Assembly (NCBI GenBank): GCA_036511675.1
Contig: DATCBU010000087.1
Location: 1-28,279, forward strand
DNA length: 28,279 nucleotides
Direction of reading: 5' to 3'
Origin: Chersky-840 sp036511675
GTDB lineage: Bacteria > Actinomycetota > Acidimicrobiia > Acidimicrobiales > UBA8190
Notes under the pieces: generated by a model
Told to the model about the DNA's origin: nothing
Seen by the model: the letters and a program-made list of their open reading frames with translations, nothing else
Databases searched by the model: none
Shown here: positions 22,246 through 28,279 of the stretch, piece by piece
Layout: the number at the start of each line of letters is the position of its first letter
Numbering within the stretch: position 1 is the first letter of the stretch
Made by a program: the position numbers and the translations under genes

Positions 22246-22875
22246 ATTCCACTGACCACTCTCAGCCTCCACGCCGCCCTGACCTTCCTGGCCGCAACGT
22301 CGAGCACGAAGAAACCCACTAGCAGCTCCCCGTTCTCCTTGCTGTTCCTGGTGGTGATCTTCGGCGTGGGCTACATGTTCTTCATCCGTCCCCGGTCCCA
22401 GGCGGCTCGCCGCCAGCGCGACACGCTGATCGAGCTCTCGCCCGGCGACGAGGTCCTCACCGGTGCCGGCATCTTCGGGACGGTGCTCGACGTCGAGTCC
22501 GATCGCGTCACCCTGGAGACCGCACCCGGGACGCGCATCACCGTGCTCCGCTCGACCATCGCCCGTCGCATCACCGACCCGGCCACCGAGACCCCGAATT
22601 GGGACGAGCACGACGAGGACGAGGCCCACGGGGCGTACCACCAGTACGAGCACAGCCACGACGACGGCGACCACGAGCTCGAGGAGCACGCCGGGCCCGA
22701 GGACGAGGCTGACGCCCACGAGCACGACGCCGAGGCGGAGGCAGAGCAGCACGACGGTGCCGAGGCCCACGACGGTGCCGAGGTCCACGATGGAGCCGAC
22801 GTCCACGATGGAGCCGAGGCCCACGACGAAGCCGACGTCGATGAGCCCGACGCCGAGGATAAAAACAAGACATGA
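22246..22875 (+). CDS. yajC: Preprotein translocase accessory subunit YajC with long acidic His-rich tail
   Basis: A single-pass membrane protein, 209 residues if translation starts at ATT 22246 (178 from TTG 22339). The YajC core is a hydrophobic helix (SLLFLVVIFGVGYMFFI, about 31-47) followed by RPRSQAARRQRDTLIELSPGDEVLTGAGIFGTV and a small beta domain to about residue 110. YajC associates with SecDF and the SecYEG channel. Residues about 118-209 form a tail very rich in Asp and Glu with 14 histidines, including five tandem 18-base repeats. That roughly doubles the usual YajC length. The frame is closed upstream by TAA at 22213-22215, and there is no ATG, GTG or TTG between that stop and 22339. 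The start is therefore either a rare codon (ATT with GGAG six bases upstream) or the unsupported TTG. The stop overlaps the secD ATG (ATGA). Confidence 0.85.
   Translation: MPLTTLSLHAALTFLAATSSTKKPTSSSPFSLLFLVVIFGVGYMFFIRPRSQAARRQRDTLIELSPGDEVLTGAGIFGTVLDVESDRVTLETAPGTRITVLRSTIARRITDPATETPNWDEHDEDEAHGAYHQYEHSHDDGDHELEEHAGPEDEADAHEHDAEAEAEQHDGAEAHDGAEVHDGADVHDGAEAHDEADVDEPDAEDKNKT
22750..22839 (+). repeat. Five imperfect 18-base tandem repeats in the YajC tail
   Basis: Units begin at 22750, 22768, 22786, 22804 and 22822. Each encodes a hexapeptide of the form HDGAEA, HDGAEV, HDGADV, HDGAEA or HDEADV. The repeats are in frame and differ mainly at third codon positions, so they look old or under protein-level selection rather than freshly duplicated. 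Confidence 0.9.
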
Positions 22876-24377
22876 AACGGTCGCTCGTCATCAGCCTGGT
22901 CGCCACGGTGGCGATCACCATCGTGGTGTTCGCCGCCACCCTGGGGGCCGGGTGGGCGCCCAAGCTGGGCCTCGACCTGGCGGGGGGCTCCGAGGTCGTC
23001 TACAAGCCCGCCCACGCCATCTCGAGCGGCGAGATGGACACCACGGTCAACATCATCCGCAACCGCGTCGACGGGGCCGGGGTGTCGGGATCGACGGTGG
23101 ATTCCCAGGGCGGCAACGTCGTGGTGCAGTTCCCCGGCGTGAAGGACCCCGGGGCGCTCATCAAGCTGATCGGCACCACGGCCCAGCTCTACTTCCGGCC
23201 CGTGCTGTGCGGCGCGCCGGCCTACACCCCGCCGGTCAAGGGCAAGGCGCCGCCCACAGGTGCCCTGCCGGCGTGCGGCCAGTACGCCACCACCGCCGCC
23301 AACCTGGCGGTGAACACGACCTCGGGCCAGCCCGCCAACAACATCCCACCCAACCCGGTCTTCGCCCCCTACGCGTCGACCGCCGCCGACGCTCCCACCC
23401 AGACGGTGCTGCTCAAGTCCGACCCCCAGGCCGGCGCCCAGCAGTACGCGCGCTTCGTCCTGGGCCCTTCACAGCTCAAGGGCAGCGCCGTGGCCTCGGC
23501 GTCGGCGGTGTTCGACACCACGATCAGCCAATGGGCGGTGAGCTACGTCCTGAAGGCGGTGTCGCCGTGGGACGCGGTGGCCCAGGCCAACTTCCACCAG
23601 TACGTGGCCATCGACCTCGACGGCCTGGTGGAGTCGGCGCCTCTCATCCAGCCCCAGCAAGCCTCGTTCGGGTCGTTCGGCGGGAAGGGTGAGATCAGCG
23701 GGAGCTTCACCCAGGCCACGGCCAAGACCCTGGCTCTCGAGCTCAACTACGGCTCGCTCCCCACCAAGCTGAGTGTGCTCACCCAAGAGACGGTGTCCCC
23801 GACCCTCGGGAAGTCGTCGCTCAAGGCGGGGTTGCTGGCGGGCATCGGCGGGCTGATCCTGGTCCTCATCTACACCATCCTCTACTACCGGGTCCTGGGT
23901 GTCGTGGTCGTGGCCGGCCTGCTCACCACCGCCGCGTTGCTGTGGGCCATCGTCTCGGCCCTGGGGCACTCGTCGTTGAACCTCACGTTGGACCTGTCGG
24001 GTGTGACGGGGGTCATCGTGTCGGTGGGGATCACCGTCGACTCCTACATCGTGTATTTCGAACGCCTCAAAGACGAGGCCCGCTCGGGCCGGTCGGTGCG
24101 CACCAGCGTCGACCGCAGCTTCCGCGGCGCCTTCCGGACCGTCCTGGCCGCCGACCTGGTGTCGCTGGCCGCGGCGGTGGTCCTCTACCTCCTGGCCGTG
24201 GGGACGGTCCGGGGCTTCGCCTTCTTCCTCGGGCTCTCCACCCTGCTGGATGTGTTCACCACCTTCTTCTTCACCCGACCCCTGGTCATCCTGTTGGGCC
24301 GCAGCACCCGCATCACCGAAGCCCGCGTCATCGGGGTGGCGCGGGGCCTGGCTCTGGGAAGCGAGACGCCCGTATGA
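22872..24377 (+). CDS. secD: Protein translocase subunit SecD
   Basis: A 501-residue polytopic membrane protein of the SecDF complex, which uses the proton gradient to assist export through SecYEG. The first helix (LVISLVATVAITIVVFAATL) is followed by the signature LGLDLAGGSEVVY. A large external P1-type region follows, with IIRNRVDGAGVSGSTV, FPGVKDPGALIKLIG and an Ala/Pro-rich insert. The C-terminal five-helix block begins at LKAGLLAGIGGLILVLIYTILYY. It includes GVIVSVGITVDSYIVYFERLKDE, where the conserved acidic residue of helix 4 (Asp in TVDSYI) is implicated in proton movement. The ATG overlaps the yajC stop and the TGA overlaps the secF ATG, so the three genes form a translationally coupled operon. 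Confidence 0.96.
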   Translation: MKRSLVISLVATVAITIVVFAATLGAGWAPKLGLDLAGGSEVVYKPAHAISSGEMDTTVNIIRNRVDGAGVSGSTVDSQGGNVVVQFPGVKDPGALIKLIGTTAQLYFRPVLCGAPAYTPPVKGKAPPTGALPACGQYATTAANLAVNTTSGQPANNIPPNPVFAPYASTAADAPTQTVLLKSDPQAGAQQYARFVLGPSQLKGSAVASASAVFDTTISQWAVSYVLKAVSPWDAVAQANFHQYVAIDLDGLVESAPLIQPQQASFGSFGGKGEISGSFTQATAKTLALELNYGSLPTKLSVLTQETVSPTLGKSSLKAGLLAGIGGLILVLIYTILYYRVLGVVVVAGLLTTAALLWAIVSALGHSSLNLTLDLSGVTGVIVSVGITVDSYIVYFERLKDEARSGRSVRTSVDRSFRGAFRTVLAADLVSLAAAVVLYLLAVGTVRGFAFFLGLSTLLDVFTTFFFTRPLVILLGRSTRITEARVIGVARGLALGSETPV

Positions 24378-25750
24378 GCACGACCACCGCCACCCTCCAG
24401 GACCACGTCGAGGGCCACCGCCCCAATCCCTTCGTCCGTGTCTACCGAGGCGAGACCAAGTTCGACTTCGTGGGACGACGCCGGTGGTGGTTCGCGGTGT
24501 CGGGGCTCATCATCGTGTTGGGCCTGGTGTCGTTCGGGGTGCGGGGCTTCAACTGGGGCATCGACTTCAAGGGCGGGACGTCGTGGGAGATCCCCGCCCA
24601 CGGGGCCACCGTGAGCGACGTCCAAACGGCGGTGTCCAGCGCCGGGGTGCCCGGCGCCACCATCCAGGTCCTCGGCCACGGTTCTTCCGCCACCGTGCAG
24701 GTCCAGGCCGATCTGACCAAGGAGTCGGCGGCCGCACAGGCCACCCACAAGACGGCGGTCACCGACGCGCTGGCTCGCATCGGGGGTATCTCGCCCAACC
24801 GGGTGTCGCTCACCGACGTGGGGCCCACGTGGGGCAGCCAGATCTCGGAGAAGGCCATCATCGCCGTGTTCGTCTTCTTCATCGTGGTCGTGGTCTACAT
24901 CTCGTTCCGCTTCGAGTGGAAGATGGCCATGGCGGCGCTCATCGCCGTCATCCACGACCTGCTCATCACGGCCGGGGTCTATTCGCTGGCCGGGTTCCAG
25001 GTCACCCCGGACACGGTGATCGCCTTGCTCACCATCCTGGGGTACTCGCTCTATGACACCGTCGTGGTCTTCGACCGTGTGAAGGAGAACAGCCGGGGCC
25101 AGTTCGGCGCGGGCCGGATGACCTACACCGACATCGTCAACCTGTCGATGAACCAGACCCTGGCCCGGTCCATCAACACCTCGCTCGTGGCCATCCTGCC
25201 GGTGCTGGCGGTCCTCGTCATCGGCGCCCAGCTCCTGGGAGCCACCACGCTGCAGTACTTCGGCCTGGCCCTGGTCATCGGGCTCACCTCGGGGGCCTAC
25301 TCGTCGATCTTCATCGCCTCACCGGTGTTGGCCGCCTTCAAAGAGCGCGAGGTCCGCTACATCAACATCCGGCGCAAGCTCGACAGCCGGTCCGAGGGTG
25401 CTGGGCTGTTGACGCCGCGCCAGGCGGCGGTGCTGTCCCAGACCACCGCCCCCGGCGGCACGCGGGGCGGGTCCTCGAGCGCGGGACGGCCGACGGCACG
25501 TCGCCAGTCCGGGGTCCTGCGTCCCGGAGCGGCAACGCAAAAGGCCCAACCCGACGACGACGGTGACGACGACTTCGACGACGACACCGGTGCCGAGTCG
25601 ACCCCGAGGGCCAAGAGCGGGGCGGGACGGTCGGGCGGCTCCAATGGCGCCCGTCGCGCCCCGGCCGGCGCGGCGTCGACCCCCGGTCGTCCACCACCGC
25701 GCCCCCGCAAGGGCAAGGGCGGCGCCAAGAAGGGCGGCAAGCGCCGCTAA
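24374..25750 (+). CDS. secF: Protein translocase subunit SecF
   Basis: A 458-residue membrane protein partnering SecD. The first helix (WWFAVSGLIIVLGLVSFGVRG) leads into the signature WGIDFKGGTSWEI. The C-terminal helices include AIIAVFVFFIVVVVYISFRFEWKMA, VIHDLLITAGVYSLAG, ALLTILGYSLYDTVVVFDRVKEN and the INTSLVAILPVLAVLVIGA helix, all standard. After KEREVRYINIRRKL comes a hydrophilic tail of about 120 residues. It contains an Asp-rich block (around 25552-25590) and a strongly basic Gly/Lys/Arg end (KGKGGAKKGGKRR). Long low-complexity SecF tails occur in actinobacteria but this is at the long side. ATG 24374 overlaps the secD stop. In mycobacteria apt would follow; here rel follows after a 71-base gap. 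Confidence 0.96.
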   Translation: MSTTTATLQDHVEGHRPNPFVRVYRGETKFDFVGRRRWWFAVSGLIIVLGLVSFGVRGFNWGIDFKGGTSWEIPAHGATVSDVQTAVSSAGVPGATIQVLGHGSSATVQVQADLTKESAAAQATHKTAVTDALARIGGISPNRVSLTDVGPTWGSQISEKAIIAVFVFFIVVVVYISFRFEWKMAMAALIAVIHDLLITAGVYSLAGFQVTPDTVIALLTILGYSLYDTVVVFDRVKENSRGQFGAGRMTYTDIVNLSMNQTLARSINTSLVAILPVLAVLVIGAQLLGATTLQYFGLALVIGLTSGAYSSIFIASPVLAAFKEREVRYINIRRKLDSRSEGAGLLTPRQAAVLSQTTAPGGTRGGSSSAGRPTARRQSGVLRPGAATQKAQPDDDGDDDFDDDTGAESTPRAKSGAGRSGGSNGARRAPAGAASTPGRPPPRPRKGKGGAKKGGKRR

Positions 25751-25809
25751 GGGCGATCGCACCCGGTGCGCGCCACCCGCAAGGGTGCCCCGTGGGCCGG
25801 TCGGGCAGG

Positions 25810-25821
25810 TACGGTGAGTAG
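25810..25821 (+). promoter_or_regulatory. Leaderless promoter -10 for rel
   Basis: TACGGT at 25810-25815 is followed by six bases and then the GTG at 25822, and no ribosome binding site is present. This is the same arrangement as before pdxS and ruvC. A small hairpin with a GCAA loop (CACCC 25774-25778, GGGTG 25783-25787) lies between secF and this element. Confidence 0.45.
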
Positions 25822-28239
25822 GTGGTCACCGTCGAGCGTCTGGCTGCTCCGTTTCGCCGGCCGGCGATGCTCGACGACCTGGTGGGGGGGGTGCTGGCGG
25901 CCTACGATGCCCGCCGGCCGCGCTCCACCGCGGCTGACCGCAAGCTGATCGTGCGCGCCGGCAAGGTGGCCGAGCAGTCGCACGAGGGCCAGCTCCGCCA
26001 GACAGGGGAGCCCTACATCACCCACCCCGTGGCGGTGGCCACCATCGTCGCCGAGCTGGGCCTCGACGCCCGGTCGGTGGCCTCGGCCCTGCTGCATGAC
26101 GCGGTAGAGGACACCGGGCTCACCCTCGAGCTCGTCACCGAGGAGTTCGGCCCCGAGGTCGGGGCCATCGTGGACGGGGTCACCAAGCTCGACCGGCTCC
26201 AGTTCGACTCCAAAGAGGCCCAGCAGGCCGCCACGGTGCGCAAGATGCTCGTGGCCATGGCCACGGACTGGCGTGTGCTCGTCATCAAGCTCGCCGACCG
26301 CCTCCACAACATGCGGACCGTGGCGGTGATGCCGGAATGGAAGCAGCGCCGCACCGCCCAGGAGACGCTCGACATCTACGCACCGCTGGCGCACCGCCTC
26401 GGGATCCAGGAGCTCAAGTGGCAGCTCGAGGACCTGGCCTTCGCCACACTGCACCCCAAGCGCTACGCCGAGATCGAGCAGATGGTCGCCACGCGCGCCC
26501 CCGAGCGCGACGAGTACCTGGCCCGCGTCCTGGTGGCGGTGCGCGAGCGACTGGGCGCGTCGGGCGTGAAGGCCGACGTCACCGGTCGCCCCAAGCACCT
26601 GTGGAGCATCTACGAGAAGATGGTGGTGCGCGGCAAGGAGTTCGCCGAGATCCACGACCTCGTGGGCCTGCGCGTCATCGTCGAGTCCGAGAAGGACTGC
26701 TGGGCCGCGCTGGGGTCGATCCACGCCATCTGGCCACCGGTGCAAGGGCGGTTCAAGGACTACATCAACTCCCCGAAGTTCAACCTCTACCAGTCGCTCC
26801 ACACCACGGTGATCGGATTGGACGGCAAGCCCATCGAGGTCCAGGTCCGGACCCATGAGATGCACCGCCGTGCCGAGTACGGGATCGCCGCCCACTGGGG
26901 CTACAAGGTGGGTGGTGGGCGGTCCGAGGGCAGCCACGGCCCCCGCGCCGACACCGGTGGCACCGGCACCCGGACCAAGAAGAACAAGGAAGCCAAGGCC
27001 AAGTCGGAGAAGAAGGCGTCCGGCATGACCCCCGCCCAGCGGGCCGAGATGGTCGAGCGGGACCGTCGGGCCGAGCGCCTGGCGCTGGCCAAGGAGACCT
27101 CGTCCACCACGGCCGAGATCGAGTGGATGCAGCGCATTGTCGACTTCCAGAACGAGACAACCGACCCCATCGAGTTCCTGGAGGCGCTGAAACTCGACCT
27201 CGAAGAGGACGAGGTCTACGTCTTCACCCCGAAGGGCAAGGTCATCGCCCTGGCCGCCAACGCCACCCCGGTCGACTTCGCCTATTCGATCCACACCGAG
27301 GTGGGCCACAAGTGCATCGGGGCCAAGGTCAACGGGCGCCTGGTCCCCCTCGACACCCGCCTCAACTCGGCCGACACCGTCGAGATCTTCACCTCCAAGG
27401 CGGAGACGGCCGGACCCTCCCGGGATTGGCTCCACATGGTGGCCTCCTCGCGGGCCCGCTCCAAGATCCGCCAGTGGTTCTCCCGTGAGCGACGCGAGGA
27501 CGCCATCGAGCTCGGGCGCGACGAGCTGATCAAGGAGCTGCGCCGCGAGGGGCTGCCGATCCAGAAGCTGGTGTCGGACCACACCCTCACCACGCTGGCC
27601 GAGTCGATGAACTACGCCGACGTGGAAGCCCTGCACGCCGCCATCGGCGACAACCGGATCAGCGCCCGGGCCGTGACCCAGCGGATCCTGCGGGACCTGC
27701 GCGGCGGGGTCTACGAGGAGCAGTTGCCGGTCACCGCCCGCCAGCAGCCGATCGCCGCCCGCCCGGGCAAGGGCTCCTCGGTTGGGGTGTACGTCGAGGG
27801 CCTCGACGACATGATGGTCCGGCTGTCGCGCTGCTGCACCCCGGTGCCCGGGGACGAGATCATCGGCTTCGTCACCCGGGGCCGCGGCGTCTCGGTCCAC
27901 CGGGCCGACTGCGCCAATGCCGCCTCGTTGGCCAGCCGGTCCCGGGAGCGCCTGATCGAGGTCGAGTGGGACCACCGGTCGTCCAGCGTGTTCGTGGCCA
28001 CCATCGAGGTGGTGGCCATCGACCGCTCGCGCCTGTTGGCCGACGTCACCAAGGTCGTGTCCGAGCACCACCTCAACATCGTCAGCGCCAACACCCAGAC
28101 CGATGCGGACCGGATCAGCCGGATGCGGTTCGACGTGGAGCTGGCCGATCCGGCACATCTGGAGTCGGTGCTCAACCTCATCCGGCACCTCGACGCGGTC
28201 TACGACGTCTACCGCATCCTCCCCGGCAAGAAGGACTGA
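25822..28239 (+). CDS. rel: Bifunctional (p)ppGpp synthetase/hydrolase (Rel/SpoT)
   Basis: A long RSH protein of 805 residues that makes and degrades the stringent-response alarmones. The N-terminal HD hydrolase has SHEGQLRQTGEPYITHP (His54), LLHDAVEDTG (His92-Asp93) and KLADRLHNMRT (Asp159), so it looks active. The synthetase domain carries GRFKDYINSPKFNLYQSLHT (from Arg310) and IEVQVRTHEMHRRAEYGIAAHW (Glu339). The basic RFKD version is the one found in bifunctional enzymes rather than monofunctional RelA. A charged Gly/Lys-rich linker of about 60 residues follows. The TGS domain (about 463-525, VYVFTPKGKVIAL), the RCCTPVPGDEIIGFVTRGRGVSVHR segment and a C-terminal ACT domain (about 722-800) complete it. 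GTG 25822 gives the full N-terminus and sits six bases after a -10-like TACGGT. Confidence 0.97.
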   Translation: MVTVERLAAPFRRPAMLDDLVGGVLAAYDARRPRSTAADRKLIVRAGKVAEQSHEGQLRQTGEPYITHPVAVATIVAELGLDARSVASALLHDAVEDTGLTLELVTEEFGPEVGAIVDGVTKLDRLQFDSKEAQQAATVRKMLVAMATDWRVLVIKLADRLHNMRTVAVMPEWKQRRTAQETLDIYAPLAHRLGIQELKWQLEDLAFATLHPKRYAEIEQMVATRAPERDEYLARVLVAVRERLGASGVKADVTGRPKHLWSIYEKMVVRGKEFAEIHDLVGLRVIVESEKDCWAALGSIHAIWPPVQGRFKDYINSPKFNLYQSLHTTVIGLDGKPIEVQVRTHEMHRRAEYGIAAHWGYKVGGGRSEGSHGPRADTGGTGTRTKKNKEAKAKSEKKASGMTPAQRAEMVERDRRAERLALAKETSSTTAEIEWMQRIVDFQNETTDPIEFLEALKLDLEEDEVYVFTPKGKVIALAANATPVDFAYSIHTEVGHKCIGAKVNGRLVPLDTRLNSADTVEIFTSKAETAGPSRDWLHMVASSRARSKIRQWFSRERREDAIELGRDELIKELRREGLPIQKLVSDHTLTTLAESMNYADVEALHAAIGDNRISARAVTQRILRDLRGGVYEEQLPVTARQQPIAARPGKGSSVGVYVEGLDDMMVRLSRCCTPVPGDEIIGFVTRGRGVSVHRADCANAASLASRSRERLIEVEWDHRSSSVFVATIEVVAIDRSRLLADVTKVVSEHHLNIVSANTQTDADRISRMRFDVELADPAHLESVLNLIRHLDAVYDVYRILPGKKD

Positions 28240-28246
28240 GGCCACC

Positions 28247-28279
28247 GTGCCCGACGACTCCCTGGCGGCGCGCGCCCCC
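28247..28279 (+). CDS. Possible start of the next gene (partial)
   Basis: GTG at 28247 opens an eleven-codon frame (VPDDSLAARAP) running off the window. GAGG at 28237-28240, overlapping the rel stop region, is six bases upstream. Nothing about its product can be read from so few residues. Confidence 0.35.
   Translation, partial: MPDDSLAARAP

Noticed and set aside
25774..25787. Hairpin CACCC-GCAA-GGGTG between secF and rel
   Set aside because: A five-pair stem with a GNRA loop is attractive but there is no T-run, and it could be chance; not strong enough to call as a terminator.
25747..28245. 832-codon open frame on the minus strand covering the whole rel gene
   Set aside because: The opposite strand encodes an intact Rel with all catalytic motifs. 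The antisense product is low-information Gly/Val/His/Leu sequence typical of high-GC antisense frames.
1..28279. Search for tRNA, rRNA, CRISPR arrays, insertion sequences, att sites, riboswitches and phage or defence genes
   Set aside because: No cloverleaf-like sequences, spaced repeats, transposase motifs or terminal inverted repeats were seen. The only clear tandem repeats are the in-gene 15- and 18-base units.

Overview
The window is a very GC-rich, gene-dense stretch of chromosome. Gene content and order point to an actinobacterium, probably a deep-branching one such as Acidimicrobiia (inference from gene order and protein style; no rRNA is present). From mshC onward the order thrS, HIT phosphorylase, pgsA, lipid acyltransferase, pimA, pdxS, pdxT, yebC, ruvC, ruvA, ruvB, yajC, secD, secF, rel is essentially the one I know from mycobacteria. 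Markers of actinobacterial physiology include a mycothiol ligase (mshC), an F420-dependent NADP reductase-like protein (npdG-like), phosphatidylinositol mannoside genes (pgsA, acyltransferase, pimA) and an InhA-like enoyl reductase.

Layout. 1-478: C-terminal end of a membrane transporter. 559-1977: NAD(P)-dependent aldehyde dehydrogenase. 2093-3622: secreted two-domain protein with a GH26-like catalytic domain. 3744-4286: PadR-type repressor with an operator-like promoter. On the minus strand, 4303-5433 is a class III adenylyl cyclase with an N-terminal regulatory domain and 5455-6240 is the enoyl-ACP reductase. 6351-10702 (plus) is a compact run: npdG-like, mshC, thrS, HIT. 10712-12778 (minus) is an EF-G-like GTPase (EF-G2) that interrupts the conserved cluster. 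13011-16085 (plus) holds the PIM lipid genes. 16133-17401 is an M48-like membrane metalloprotease with a Gly/Arg/Ser-rich N-terminus. 17460-19110 is the PLP synthase pair, followed by yebC, the ruvCAB resolvasome, the yajC-secD-secF translocon accessory operon, and a bifunctional (p)ppGpp synthetase/hydrolase. The last 33 bases may begin another gene.

How the genes work together: most are housekeeping. They cover tRNA charging, Holliday junction processing, Sec export, vitamin B6, stringent response, PI-mannoside lipids and fatty acid elongation. Many are translationally coupled by ATGA or GTGA overlaps (mshC-thrS, thrS-HIT, ruvC-ruvA, ruvA-ruvB, yajC-secD, secD-secF). Several other genes (pdxS, ruvC, rel, perhaps fabI) have a -10-like hexamer 6-8 bases before the start codon and no ribosome binding site, which suggests leaderless transcripts.

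I see no CRISPR array, insertion sequence, tRNA, rRNA, phage gene or defence cassette, and no wholly new multi-gene system. The most interesting points are local. yajC may use an ATT start codon and carries a long acidic, histidine-rich repeat tail. The M48-like peptidase has an RGG-like disordered N-terminus. The GH26-like protein has an unassigned N-terminal domain. The PadR promoter overlaps a misleading ATG. A G6/C6 hairpin abuts the pgsA ribosome binding site. No gap between genes exceeds 300 bases.
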